From Cladobotryum mycophilum (lineage: Eukaryota; Ascomycota; Sordariomycetes; Hypocreales; Hypocreaceae), in NCBI GenBank assembly GCA_036429605.1, contig CM071589.1, forward strand, positions 6,014,001 through 6,078,000: a stretch of 64,000 nt of DNA, given 5' to 3'. The notes below the pieces were generated by a model that ran no database searches, had not been told where the DNA came from, and saw only the letters and a list, made by a program, of their open reading frames with translations. Numbering within the stretch: position 1 is the first letter of the stretch; every line of letters starts with the position of its first letter. This document shows, one piece after another, positions 22,375-34,406 of the stretch. The translations under genes and the position numbers were made by a program.

Positions 22375-23265
22375 ATGGTTACAGTTGCCATCGCAGGAGC
22401 GTCTTCGGGCATGGGTTCTACCATCCTCAGCGAGATCTTGGCCACCGGAAAACACAAAGTGGTGGTTTTATCTCGTTCAGAGCAACCTTCGCTAGAGAAA
22501 GAGGGTGTCATCGTTCGAGCTGTTGATTACAAGTCCATTGATCAGCTCACCGAGGCTCTTCGTGGCGTCCACACCGTCATCAGTTGCGTCTGGAGTTTTG
22601 GCCCAGAAGTCACCACCACGCAGCTCGCTCTGTTGGAAGCTTCCAAAGCCGCGGGTGTCAAGCGCTTTGTGCCCTCTGACTGGGCAATTAACAAATACGA
22701 CATTGTCGATTACTATGCCAACAAAGCTCCCGTTTGGAAGGCCGTTCAAGAGTCTGGGCTCGAGTACACCCGGTTCATTTGCGGCATTTGGATGAACTGC
22801 TGGGGCTCTGGGGCACCAAACGACGAGGCTGTCGCAGGCTATCGCGGCCCCCCATTCATGATTGACTTCAAGAATCGAACCGTTTCGATACCCGGGGATG
22901 GAACGCAAAAGGTTGCCTTCACCGAGATGCGTGACATTGGCAAGTTTGTGGCAGCGAGCCTTGACCTTGCCCAATGGATTCCCGATACGTTCATCGTGAG
23001 CGACAGCCTGAGCTACAACGAATTGGTTGAGCTCGCCGAGAAGGTCACGGGTCGCGAGTTTGAGAAATCGCCCTACCCCGTGTCACAGATTGAGAGTGTT
23101 CTGAAAGACAATAGCAACTTTGAGCAGGTCTTTTTCAACCAGTTTCTGAAGCTGATTACGAATGGTGATTTGGATATTGAGCAGTCGGTCGGCAAGAATG
23201 TTCCAAGCATCGAGATGACCAAGGCTGAGAATTATCTTGTCAAGTATTGGGGTGGTGTTCACTAA
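22375..23265 (+). CDS. NmrA-like / isoflavone-reductase family NAD(P)-binding protein
   Basis: Intronless ORF of 296 residues. The N-terminal Rossmann motif is IAGASSGMGSTIL (GxxGxxG form), with NADP-type basic residues after beta2 (LSRSEQ). It follows the NmrA/PCBER pattern: GVHTVISCVW after beta4, AAGVKRFVPSDWAINK (KRFVPSxxG-like motif), and the pinoresinol reductase-type Lys after the motif (NKAPVWK). It may be an oxidoreductase acting on a small aromatic substrate or a redox-sensing regulator. The sequence does not decide between them. The start context ATCATGG is good, and the gene stands alone. Confidence 0.85.
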   Translation: MVTVAIAGASSGMGSTILSEILATGKHKVVVLSRSEQPSLEKEGVIVRAVDYKSIDQLTEALRGVHTVISCVWSFGPEVTTTQLALLEASKAAGVKRFVPSDWAINKYDIVDYYANKAPVWKAVQESGLEYTRFICGIWMNCWGSGAPNDEAVAGYRGPPFMIDFKNRTVSIPGDGTQKVAFTEMRDIGKFVAASLDLAQWIPDTFIVSDSLSYNELVELAEKVTGREFEKSPYPVSQIESVLKDNSNFEQVFFNQFLKLITNGDLDIEQSVGKNVPSIEMTKAENYLVKYWGGVH

Positions 23266-23431
23266 CAGTATTTGATGTACGTGTTCGTTATGCATAACTA
23301 GCCGTATAACGACAACAATTGATCTGATTCCATTTTATATTATCCATTCGCTTCCAAGTTTCCAGATTCCTTCCTTGACAGTGGCACGCACGACTGGTTC
23401 CCCAAAGCACCTCTACCAGCCTTTGGCGCCC

Positions 23432-26400
23432 TTATGCATGCTCTAACAATACCACAACAGCCTCGTGACCATTTTGCTTTGCATGGGACAATGGCGTTTG
23501 TCCTGATTTATCCGCTAACTGAACATCAACTTCCTCAGTTGAAAGAAGAGCCTCGACAGAGAGCTCATGGCCATACATTGCAGCTAATAGTAGTGCAGAC
23601 TGGCCATCCCTGTTTTTCGCATTCACATCAAGCCCCCCGTGAGAAGAAAATGTCGCAATAGGGATGTGTAACCAGATCTTGCTGCCCAGTGAAGTGGTGT
23701 CTCATCGTCGCGGAACTCGAAAGCCTCGCCATACTTGATTTTGGGGAGATCTGCTTGTACATTTGCGCTTCCATGAAAAAGTGCTTCAGCAGCTTCAACA
23801 CTATTATTGGCAATGGCGGCGAAAAGGGGGTATCTAAATCGTTCTCCCTGTGGACAGGTCGTCTCATTCTGACCAAGAAGCGTGCGAATCAGCTCTGCCC
23901 AATTGTTCTCTGCGCAAATATACACCAAGCTAGCATTGTCGGTATAGTGGCGGATTTCGGATGGATGGAAGATATTCCACATCTTAACCCAGAGTTTGAG
24001 GTCGAGTCCTCTTAAAAAGTCGTATTGCTGCACAATACCTGCAGTCGCGTTGGCATGGTAGAGAACATGCTGTGTCGCATATTGGAGCAATGGAAACTCC
24101 TTCAAAACTTTCTCTTCCAAAGCCTCGGCGTTTTCAGGAGAATTCATAGATAACGAGGCATCGAATGTCACGATGCGGAACGTATTGTAGCTAATATATT
24201 TATGACATGCTTCTTTTAGCAGATCGTGACACAAGGTTCCAAAATCACGACCCATTTCAGGCCACATTTTTCTGATCCCCCTTCTTCTAGAAGAAATTGT
24301 TGAACCGACGAGTGGATAAATTGAACTTGTCCGTGCTTTGACTTGGAAACCTCTGCAATCCCTTTTGAGCTACTCAGAACGAAAAGCTCCAAAGTAGATG
24401 AGGGTAACTCTTCATCGCCGCAAGCGAGACTTTCGCCACCTGGATCTAGAATGGATACAAGTGCAAAGTAGTATTCGGTAGCACTCAAAGGCCTCTTTGC
24501 ATAAATAATTGTCGCTAAGCAGGCAAGTAAGTCGTCCATACTCTCAAAGTTCCTTGTGAGAACATCCTGAAATAACCGGCTCAAGTTAACGGGTGGTTCT
24601 GCAAGTTTTTTTGTAATGCATATATGCGACCACGTTGGATTTCCCGGCTTAGAATGTCAACCATGAGAACAGTCCACAGGAAAATGCCAGCCGACCTTTC
24701 CAAAACCTGAGCAACCACTTCATCGAAGACTTTACCCTGTCCAATCTTTATTCTGCTTCGTACGTATCGTTCCATGTCGGTTCTCTGACGCGGCTCATCC
24801 TCCAAGATCAGTTCAAGACCATGCTGTCTGGTTAAATACGGATAGTGGCGAGTAGAAAAACAGACGTTGAATTTTGTGCCGTTAGCGACAGATTTCTCTG
24901 CAACATCATTGACAAAGTCAAGAAAATGCCTGGCTTGCTCCTCATCGACCCCATCAAGTCCATCAATAAGGCAAACTAAATGTCGCTCGCCGAGGTTATG
25001 AATGACAGCTGAAAACATCTCTTGGAGTGTCTCAAGTTCCCAATTCATCTCCATGGTCTGTGGCCGAGTATCAAGGCAAAGTTGATCCAGTATTTCCTGT
25101 AGCTCTGGATAGCTCTCAAGGATCTGAAAGAGCAGGGACCTGAACATTCCAACCATTGACTTTTCCAACTCCGCCCCATGGGCGTTGACGAAGAAGGCAA
25201 TAACAACGGTATCAGCAGTAGCTATCCCTTCGTAGTGCGTGTGTGTAAATCGCATCAATGTCGACTTCCCCGAGCCAGGTTTGCCCTTGACCCATAAAAT
25301 ACCATGATGATGAGTAGCTTTTTCATGATCCAGCCAATCAAGGTAACGGGGATGGGTGAGAAGCCATTCACAAGTGCCTGAGTAAGCAGCTTTTATGCTC
25401 GGGTATCGCGATTCCGGCTGCTCAAATCTCAATGATTCAAGGAGTCTGGCGTGTGACTTGGCTGCCTGCGAGTGCAATAGCGTTTGCAAGATGGGATCTT
25501 CCTGAATCAAGCCTTCATCGTCATTGTGAGTTATGTAACTCCAATCTACCGGTTCATTTTTAGTTTCAATAGCATCCAACATGTGTTGGTCCTCATGGTT
25601 AGCGTTATTATCAGATATTGGATCGTCTGGAGGATAAATGTCTCCTCTTTCAAATTCATCGGTCTGCACTGATTCTCCAAGGCCCTGACTATGAAGAGTG
25701 CTAGCATCACCATCATGAGGCACATTGGTATCAACTTCGCTACATGAACCGTAGTCGACACTTTGATCTTCAATTTGCAGACGAAGAAGACGTTCCGTGA
25801 GGAGCATCAAGAATTGTAGATGCGCGGCAGTGTGCTCGGCAACCTTCTTTGCCACACTGGTGCTAGACTGGATGAGAACATTATCATGAGTTGTTATTTC
25901 CACCTCGGGTTCGGCATGGCTGGCATCTTCCGATCGAGATTGACTGGCTGATTCCTGCTTTAGACTGGTTCTGCTGCTCTTGTTACTTCCCACCTGAGAT
26001 GAATCTGCACGTCGCTTGGATGGTATGGACTGATTGGGATCGCCCTCTACCTGAACCAAGAAACCGCATATGGGGCATTCATCCGCTGGTCTTGGCAGAA
26101 ATGATCTACTTTGTCGAGACATCGCCTGTAGTTGCTTAGGAGTGAACTGAGAATCATGCTTCTCTCGCAAATGTTGGAGCAGGTCATCCGACTTGGTAAA
26201 TATGTCATTTTGATCCTCACAGATGACGCAGGCCCATGATGGCATCAAATGAAGATCCCGATTCCATTGTTTGCTGTGTTGTTGCATGTGTTCTATTCAG
26301 TCCGTTAACATCGTTTGCCGGATGGTTGACTCCGCGCACTCCTCCGCAATACAAAAATATGGCCTGAAGTCGCGATGGACGTGTCGTCTAGACATCTATG

Positions 26401-27464
26401 GTTAGAATCTGAGAATATAAGTGCCAAACGGAGAACAATACCTCCAGTTGGTCCCATCTCTATCAGCCTTAGAAAGTGGCGCGGAACACCAGCTACAGAC
26501 GACCCCCTCTGGTGGTTTGGGATAGTTTCCTTGCTTGATAATGGCCGAGAAGGTCTTTTGACTTTTTGTAGCTTGCTCATGAAATCCCTTCATGTTTTCC
26601 TGAAATTTTAAACTATCGATCGAAGATCTATATGACTGTGGGGGGATAAAAGATTTCGGACGTAGTGAAGTATGCATCGTCTTAACTGGCGCTCCTTGAC
26701 GTTGAACGCCGACTGCTGGAGCCGTCTCTTGAACCTGACTTTCCTCGAGGATAGTCGACATAGGCTCGTTTCTCACTTCACGGCGTGTCGAAAGCGTTGC
26801 TTGGCGGGACCTCTTATAAAGTATAGTCGCCAATGTGTCAGTCATTGACCAGACCAGACGGTTTCTCAGAGCTTGATGGGCATTTGGATAAAGAGTCTGA
26901 ATGATGCCGGAGAATAAATCTTCTGAATATCGAGTGTCTAAACCACTAGAAAACCTTTTTACTTGATCACCAATATATCCTCTGGAAGATTGCCGAACGA
27001 GAACACCGAGTCTATTGAGTCTTTCAAGGATGTGTTCAATTTCTTCACAAGTTTGTATATCATTTCTGAAGAATTCCAAGTTTGGTAGAGTATTCTCTGA
27101 TATTTCCTCAGAATGGATGTCGTCGTGTGTACGATCATTACCTATGGTATAGCTAATAAGCATCCTAGTGCGCGTCTTGTGGATGGCAGAACTTACAAGA
27201 TGATAAAGTCCTCCTCAGCATGTCTAGATAGCGCATGAAAAGGTCCTTCAAATCGGGGAGCTTTTGTAGCCTGCAGTCAAGAGACTGGGTTCGGTGAGCA
27301 AATACCCCTAAATAAGCAGTCCATTGCGCAAATCGCTGCTGATATTCCTCGAGAAAGCTGCTCATCTTAGCATGATGTGATGCTTTAGAGACCGCGGTGT
27401 CGAAAAGCCTCTCGCACTCGAAAGCGCTCTGATAAATGTAGTCCTCGTCTTCAGGCGCTGCCAT
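23432..27464 (-). CDS. C2H2-NACHT-ankyrin STAND (NLR-like) protein, with in-frame TGA and three apparent frameshifts
   Basis: Fungal STAND proteins are thought to act in self/non-self recognition. Exons run 27464-27197, 27141-26442 and 26387-23432, with introns of 55 and 54 nt. The N-terminal helical region (MAAPEDEDYIYQSAFECERLFD) is the one usual in C2H2-NACHT proteins. Zinc-finger pairs follow: VCSWCSAPL...RRHVHRDFRPYFC, WACVICEDQ..., DECPICGFL. The NACHT domain has Walker A GKPGSGKST (codons near 25265-25290) and Walker B LVCLIDGLDGVDE. It ends with about three ankyrin repeats (DDETPLHWAARSGY, DGQSALLLAAMYGH, GQTPLSHAKQNGH). Frame changes sit at runs 24606-24612 (A7), 24267-24271 (A5) and 23633-23638 (G6); one added base at each gives 1,308 codons. 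A separate TGA at 26297-26299 replaces a Trp expected in D-W-IEHMQQH. It is divergent from the hydrolase gene. Confidence 0.8.
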
Positions 27465-27994
27465 TGTCGGATAGTTGTTTTTTACACAGAGAAAACAGAG
27501 TATTGATCAAAGATCAACATGTTCATGAGAATTAACCTGACCTTGCCATCACAGCCTGAGTGCTATCAGGTATGGACCAATGAAGATGATTCGCTCATAC
27601 AGCTGGGCAGGGATTCCCCGCTCGACCTCCTCAATGTTTCCATGCATGTGGATTACTAATGCAGATGGTCCAATGACTGAAGGGGCCGGGCTGGATGACC
27701 ATCTACAAACATGGACTTCGACTACACAAACCATCAAAACATCATCACTTAGTGGCATCCCTCCTTAAATATCTCCTAGAGGGTAATCCCAGAAGGTTCC
27801 TCATAACTTCCTTGCACTCTTTACGACCATCGCATACTCAACACTTCCAGATGCCTTATCCTTCCTCCTGTGCAGAATGGAGAATGATACAAAAGCTAAG
27901 ACATGTTTTAATCGGAAGGAAGTCTCGTTATCGGCGCGTACCTCAAATCAGCCATGGATCTCCTGAAATTACTGACCAATCGACTCACCATTCC
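27465..27994. promoter_or_regulatory. Shared intergenic region of the NACHT-ankyrin / hydrolase divergent pair
   Basis: 530 bp between the two start codons, so both genes probably use one bidirectional promoter. The right part stays open in the hydrolase frame from 27695 (ATG codons at 27695 and 27852), so the real start could be further left than I chose. Confidence 0.45.
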
Positions 27995-30909
27995 ATGAGT
28001 TTTGAGGCACAGCTGCACTGTATCCTGCTGCCACAACACACGCTAGACACGTCTCTAGACGAAGTTTCTTTTGCGAAATTTTGTTCTCAGCTGCAACGTC
28101 TCTGCACATTATTAGATAGTCTTGTAGACACCATCATCTTGAGAAAGGATGATTTTCAGAAAGAAATCGACTCGGCTCTCACTACTGGTGCATCTACTTA
28201 TCCGTCTTTGACTGGGCTGATCGATCACATGGACAGGCTTATTCCAGATTCAACTGAGGTGTTTGACTACCTAAGCGGTCCGAATCAAAAATTGTTCAAG
28301 TTTCCTGAAGAAGGATTAAAGAAAGCTACAGAAATACTTATAGAATCCGATACTTACCTCAGCCGGTTATTTACGAGCACTGCCAGGCCGACAGCAGAGC
28401 TCCTGCAGACGGCGAAGAGGTTCGCTTGGGAGGATACCACACTTCGAGATCATGCCTTAACAGTATTTGATACTCTTTTTGAGAGTTTTACTTGCCAGAA
28501 AGATCATCAAATCCTCATGAAGCTTCAGTGTGGCCTGGAAGGAGTTGAAGCCTCACCAAGGCTAAATCTTCTGCTGTCGTGCCCTGGTCTGGATGTCTGG
28601 CAAGAGGCAATTTGCAACCCCAATAGGTAAGCTCCTTTCCTATATGCATCTATGTATCTTAGTTTATCGAGAATCAGCAACAGCATAGAGAGCATTAGCG
28701 AAGTTCACGACATATGCAACCAACTACAGCTGGTCGCTGGTCAGAACCAAGAGTTGTGTCTTCAGATCTGTCAGCAACGACTGTTTGGCGTCTGGGCTTG
28801 GCCAACAACAGGAAAGCGGCACTTAAAAACACTTGGAAACCAATCGCTCGATCAGATACTTGAATTGGGTTCTTTCAAGCCATGCGACGCCAAATCTCAC
28901 TTTACGAACCGATCGACTGTACTCCGATACAAACCCAGAGAAAAGAGATTTTTAGCCATGAATCTTGGCTACTGTCTGCTAGACTTCTTTGACGCCGAGT
29001 TAAACTCAAAATCTATTCATTTCCTAGTTCCTGCAGGAAGCCCGACACAGAGCGAATTGCCATACATATCCTTTGCCTCAAAGTTGCCCACATCACCAGA
29101 ATTTCGCAACTACAAGCTAGGTCACCCAGTTCTCCTCTCATTCGCCAAACTATTACTGGAAATTGATGAAGGAGAGCGCATACCGCTCGAAATTACTCTG
29201 CATCGTGAGAAAAATAAACAAGCTTATACAGATATTCTTGATTATCTCGATGAGCTAGAGTTGGAGAGAGCTCAAGACGCCTACCTCGAGGCTGTTCGAG
29301 GCTGTTTGAATGTTCATTTAGCCATTTCCAAATCATTGAAGAATATTGATTTTGACAGCAAAGAGGCCATCTTAAAAATTCGGGAGGAGCTCTACCGACA
29401 CATAGTTCAAAGATTGGAGTTTGCATTCGACGCAACAGTGCCCAAGTCGAAAAAGCGACGGCTATCAGGGCCATTACACGACTCGCCCTCTATCTCGAAG
29501 TCGAACCTTCACCCTAGTGCCACAAGGCCAAGTGTCTCATCATGGAATTTATCGACCGACACGACAACCGGGGTTAAACAAGAACCACCATCAAAACGAA
29601 GCCGCCCAACTTTACCTACCGAGAAGCGAGAGACAAGAAGGCTTCCCCAACAGCTGGAGTCCAGAATAGTATTTCGTGCTCGGGGTATTCCTAGGGATTG
29701 GAATCAAGGTACTCTTCAAGCCTTCCTGGAGGCGAATATCATTTCAGCTGGACTTATTGTACAATCAATCGCAGACGACACTCACCAGCGAGGCTAGGTA
29801 GCTACTGTATACTTTCGTACCGAACCTATTCAGCTACAAGCGACTTCTTTTGAAGTCGCATGGAGTATCCCCCTTGATTTGCCTTCCCCAATACGCTTCA
29901 TCACACTTGATAAGTCTTTCCACGGTTTAACAACGCTCCACTCTCCAGTGATGGGAGACCACAAGTTAGAGTAAGTAATTAAAACATACACGTGAAGCTC
30001 ACTGACAGTTCTTAAGTGTTATTGCGATATCCGGTATTGGAAGCCATGCGTTTGGATCCTTTAGGGAGAAGGGTGGGGATCACATGTGGCTCAGAGACTC
30101 ACTTCCGGATGATCTCATTGAGGGAGACACCAACCGGAGTATGGCTAGGATAATGATATATGGATATGAATCTTCCATCCCAGGAAGCGAAAGCACGCAG
30201 AATCTCGAGGACCTGGCGATATCGTTCCGGCATACGTTAGCCAACGTGCCGAAAGGAAAACCAATCATTCTGATCGCCCACAGTTTAAGGGGTTTAGTCG
30301 TGAAGCAGGCAAGCTTTTGCAAGAGGTCTTCTCAAATAAATACTGACTTTGGAGGCAGGCCATCATGTCCCTTTCCAGGTCAAAACTATCAGATGACCAA
30401 AGGCTTCTTAAATCAATCTACGGAATTGTCTTCTTTGGAGTCCCACATAATGGCATGAACATTACCTCGTTAGTTGCGATGGCTGGAAATGGGCCGAATC
30501 GGTTTCTTGTTGAGTCTATTGGGAGTTCGGCATCACAGATCCTAAGTATTCAACAGCGCGAGTTTCAGATTGCGTTTCCCGAGAGAGATGATTCCGAGGT
30601 ATTTTGCTTCTTCGAGACATTACAATCCCCAACGGCCAAGCAGGTAAGCTATCAGACAACCTGTGTGTATACAAGCACTCACCAAGGCAGGATGAGGATG
30701 GCAACTGGAAGATGAATGGACCCAAGGAGGTCCTCGTCAATAAAGCGTCCGCCACGCAATGCCGACCGTGGGACAATGATCCCGGACGAATCTGCCCAAT
30801 TAACCGCAACCACTCTGAAATGGTGAAATTTCGACGGAATGACCCCGAGTATGACAGGGTGATACAAATATTGAAAGGCATGGCGAGGCGAGCGTTGGAA
30901 TCCCAGTGA
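27995..30909 (+). CDS. DUF7580-like / alpha-beta hydrolase fusion protein with one in-frame TAG
   Basis: Exons 27995-28626, 28678-29970, 30017-30308, 30359-30643 and 30691-30909 total 907 codons with one internal stop (TAG, 29795-29797). The first half is helical and resembles the DUF7580 class (STVLRYKPREKRFLAMNLGYCLLDFFD). After a basic linker with a nuclear-signal-like KSKKRR, a RIVFRARGIP segment and VATVYF strand introduce a PGAP1/DUF676-like serine hydrolase. Its motifs are DVIAISGIGSHAFGSF, MWLRDSLPDDL, ARIMIYGYES, AHSLRGLVVKQ and GIVFFGVPHNGM. This hydrolase is the common N-terminal effector of fungal NLRs. The nucleophile elbow is AHSLRG instead of the usual GHSLGG: the Ser is kept, the flanking Gly are not. 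Intron 3 (30309-30358) is GC-AG. The 28627 intron could end at 28662 or 28677. The stop and altered elbow suggest an inactive allele. Confidence 0.7.
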
Positions 30910-31646
30910 CATACTGAGGAATTACAGATATGTACTCTTGGAGACCATAAACATCTGCGTTAACAATTAACAAATAATACTTTGATCGTCCATGTCAATT
31001 CACGTCCGGCATTGGTGCAATAGAGAGTGCGAATATAAAGATCCATGGTATTACAAGAAAGGCGACATATTCTTCACATTAAATGAGGCAATCACCAACC
31101 CCCAGCTAGAAAAACCTCCACAGCTATCAACAAGTAGTCAATTCCACCATTTCAATTACAATTTACGGTGCCTCGGCACGCACATACTCTCGCCCGTATT
31201 TTGCTGGTGCATAATGTCTTCTCAAGTATCCGGCGCGATAAGACGTCAGCGTCATGCAAAGTCTGACAGAATGTCCCCCCTGACATGCACCAACCGGCGG
31301 CCGATCCTCCACGACGAGCGGCCGCTCTCACCAGTCCCAAAGAAGATTACCTTCAACCTTCAATGCCGGCAGTTCTGCGCCCACTTTTGACCGATTCGTA
31401 CTCTGTTGAAACCACATGAAGAAAGGTCATGTCGGAGTTTAGAGAAAGGAGACTATCTAGGCTCACTGATAGCGTACGTATGGTCATTCATGGCATCCGA
31501 AAGGACTTCGGTCTCTAGCACAAGTCCGTCTCCCATCATATATAACCTTTGGTGATCGGGTAGTGGTACCGTCACAGTCTCTCATCAGTCTGCATATCAT
31601 TACATTCATACATCTTGCATTACCGTTGCTCATTCATCTACCAATT
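30910..31646. other. Intergenic between hydrolase fusion and SDR genes
   Basis: No supported gene. The right 100 bp carry a pyrimidine-rich leader of the SDR gene. Confidence 0.4.
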
Positions 31647-32785
31647 ATGTCGAAATTGACTCAAATGTGCCCGCCAAAAGCGGCCTTTACAGAAGTAGAC
31701 CTTGACGATCTGTCTGGCAAGGTAAAACTCCACAATCAGAGAATACCGAGGTCTCTTGAGCCCATCTAACAATTCGTATAGGTGTATGTCGTTACGGGGT
31801 CAAATACTGGCGTTGGAAAAGAGCTAGCTCAGATCTTGTACTCGAAGAATGCGACCGTTTATATCGCAGCACGCAGCGAAAACAAGGCACAGGAAGCAAT
31901 CACCTCGATATCGAACGCCTTCCCGTTATCCAAGGGTCGTCTCGAGTTTTTGGCTCTCGACTTGGCAAACTTGACGTCGGTTGCGCAGGCGGCAAAAGCC
32001 ATGGCGACACGAGAACCTCGTCTTGATGTCCTCTTCAACAACGCGGGGGTGATGCATCCGCCACAGGGATCCAAGACGGAGCAAGGTTACGAGATGCAGT
32101 TGGGTGTGAATAATTTAGGACATTTGCTATTCACCGAGTTATTAACTCCACTGCTTGCCAAAACCGCGGCAACAGAGGGCAAAGGCAAAGTTAGAGTAGT
32201 CTGGGTGAGCTCTCTGTACTCTGAGCTCGGGTCCCCGAAGAACGGCTTCGATCCAGACAACATCGACTACTCAAAGAAGGATGAAAGCACATACTACAAG
32301 TACAGTGCTAGCAAGGCTGGGGTGTACTACCAAGGTACCGAGTATGCCCGGAGACACAAGGCGACCGGTATTGTGAGCGTGGTAAGTCCATCATTCCGCC
32401 TCTTCCCTTTCCCGCTCTAACTTTGCAAGACTTGCAATCCTGGCAATCTCAAATCCGATCTTCAGCGACACCATAGCAGTAGCATTATGAGCAAGATTGG
32501 TGGCTGGATGCTATATCCTGCCATCAACGGTGCGTACACCGAACTCTTCAGCGGCTTGTCTCCTGACGTGACCTTGGAGCACTCGGGCACTTACGGTATG
32601 CTTATTATCTACCCTATCAATACGAGTATTTGCTAATGCGGTTAGTGATTCCCTTTGGTCGACTTGCCTCCATTCGAGCAGATCTCAAAAATGGGTCGCT
32701 TTCAGTTAGTGAAGGGGGAACTGGAATGGCTGAGAAATGGTATGGCTGGTGTCTGGAACAGGTGAAGCCATACATGGTGAACTGA
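31647..32785 (+). CDS. Short-chain dehydrogenase/reductase (WWOX/retinol dehydrogenase-like)
   Basis: Exons 31647-31721, 31782-32381, 32430-32595 and 32646-32785 give 326 residues. Introns are 60, 48 and 50 nt with GTAAAA, GTAAGT and GTATGC donors. Cofactor motif TGSNTGVGKE, then AARSEN (NADP-type Arg), LDLANLTSV, NNAGVM, and catalytic YSASK with Ser in WVSSLYSE. The length and the N-terminal FTEVDLDDLSGKVYVVTGSNTG-type entry are usual for fungal WWOX-like SDRs, which reduce carbonyls on lipophilic substrates. A cluster role is possible because PKS remnants lie 5 kb away, but that is inference. Confidence 0.9.
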
Positions 32786-33080
32786 TGGGCTGGGGGATGT
32801 AGCCTTTATTTATATATCATTTTGCTAGTTTATCGACTTACTTTACGTTAATGGGTATGGAAATTTTGCGATGAAGCATTTGACAAGAACGTACATCTGC
32901 CAGCTTGAGAGACAGTAAGCCTCAACTGTAGCCAAGAACAGTGCTTACAGAGTGGATGCTGGTCTAATGTCTCGTCGATCATTTGACTTGTAGAATTTCA
33001 CGGTAAAGAGTTTAGTCAACAAATAACTTGCCATTGTCAAGGCAAAAGCTGATCAAGTAATCTATACTCCTATTCGTTAT

Positions 33081-34022
33081 CTACATGCTATCAAATCTCG
33101 CCTGGATAAAACTGTAGACTGCATTCCGAGCCCGCACCCCCTCAGGCAATTCCAGCTCCCAATTAAAACCGTGCCACATACCTTCCGACACCAGAAGCTC
33201 AGCTTGGCCGCCAGCATCCCTCAGCTTCCAATACAATCGCACACACTGGCTGAGAAGGACATCTCGCGTTCCAGTGTTGATGACGGTTGGTGGTAGAGGT
33301 CCGTTGAGCTCTGCATAAATTGGCGAGAACAGCGTATCATCGAGGGCAACTCCGCCAGCGTAAAGTTTCTCGTACGCTTCAAGCGCGACGTCGGTATTGA
33401 CCAGGTCTCGGTTGTTATTTGATACCTCCGAATCTCCCGCACCAGACAGATCAACGTTGGGCGTGTAGAAAGCGAGTGCAGCAGGTAAGGGGATGCCCTC
33501 TCGTTGCGCTCGGACAATGGTGGACAGCATAATCTGCCCACCTGCGGAGCTGCTAATGCCCACAATGTTTTCATGGCCAAACTTGGTGACCAACTCGCGA
33601 TACACAGAAAGACATTGCTCGATTGCCACCGGATAATACACTTCGGGAGAGAGCGTGTATTCGACCGAGTAGACTGTGATGCCCAGTTCCCCCGCTGTTA
33701 TCAGAGCCGTGCGTTCGCGCGCCGTTCCCATCACGAAACCTCCTCCATGGATGTTGAAAGCTAATTTTCCTGCATTCTCTGGCTTTACAGATGGTGGGTG
33801 AATGATCAAGACGGTGACATTTGCGATGGTGGTCGATTCCACCTTGAGGTTGAACTTGCTCAACAGCTTTTCCTCAGCAACGTCTTCGGCTGCTTGAAAC
33901 ATGTGTCGAGTGGCATCAACCGCAAGGAGTGATTCCATGGGGATTTGTTGAGCATTGGCAAGGAATTCCACAGCCTGGGGGCTTATGGTTGCTGCTTGGG
34001 ATGGGGTAACTGGCAAAGGCAT
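33081..34022 (-). CDS. Alpha/beta hydrolase, hormone-sensitive lipase (HSL) type esterase
   Basis: Intact 313-residue ORF with ATG at 34022. Oxyanion-hole motif HGGGF; nucleophile elbow GISSSAGG (family GDSAGG, Ser at the centre); acid residue in GTRDVLLS; catalytic His in EGMWHGFNWE. All are in HSL (PF07859) order and spacing. No signal peptide is obvious, so it is probably intracellular and acts on short-chain esters or lactones. The neighbours are the SDR on the left and the HET gene on the right, both close, but no operon-like logic applies in this organism. Confidence 0.9.
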   Translation of the reverse strand: MPLPVTPSQAATISPQAVEFLANAQQIPMESLLAVDATRHMFQAAEDVAEEKLLSKFNLKVESTTIANVTVLIIHPPSVKPENAGKLAFNIHGGGFVMGTARERTALITAGELGITVYSVEYTLSPEVYYPVAIEQCLSVYRELVTKFGHENIVGISSSAGGQIMLSTIVRAQREGIPLPAALAFYTPNVDLSGAGDSEVSNNNRDLVNTDVALEAYEKLYAGGVALDDTLFSPIYAELNGPLPPTVINTGTRDVLLSQCVRLYWKLRDAGGQAELLVSEGMWHGFNWELELPEGVRARNAVYSFIQARFDSM

Positions 34023-34406
34023 CTTGAAGTTTGAATGTGTGACTGAATTGACAGAATGATTGGAGTTTGATACAAGTTATGGACAGGATACAGTAGACAG
34101 TTATATACTCAACTTGCACACGTACATCGCCATCAAAATCACAAATGCATAACCATCGGCATGTCAAACACTCCGATATACCGGAATCACCAGACCATTT
34201 CGGGGCGTATTGTTCAATTGTATTGGGCTTCATAAGATAGACGTTACCGGGTAGGGAGTATTGTGAAGTTGGTCAACAGAATCCGACCAAAGGTAATCAT
34301 CACAACTCCGCCCGCCCTATTCTCCGCTATGACAGCGAGGAGCGGCCGCCTCGGAGTTGGAAGCGGCTGCAGTGGACCTCGCCGATCTTGCGGCTATCGC
34401 GACGAA
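34023..34406. other. Intergenic between HSL esterase and HET gene
   Basis: 384 bp holding the esterase promoter and the HET gene 3' flank. Nothing else seen. Confidence 0.4.

Noticed and set aside
28627..28662. 36-nt intron in the hydrolase fusion gene
   Set aside because: Too short for this genome. An acceptor 15 bases later (28677) keeps the same frame and gives a 51-nt intron.
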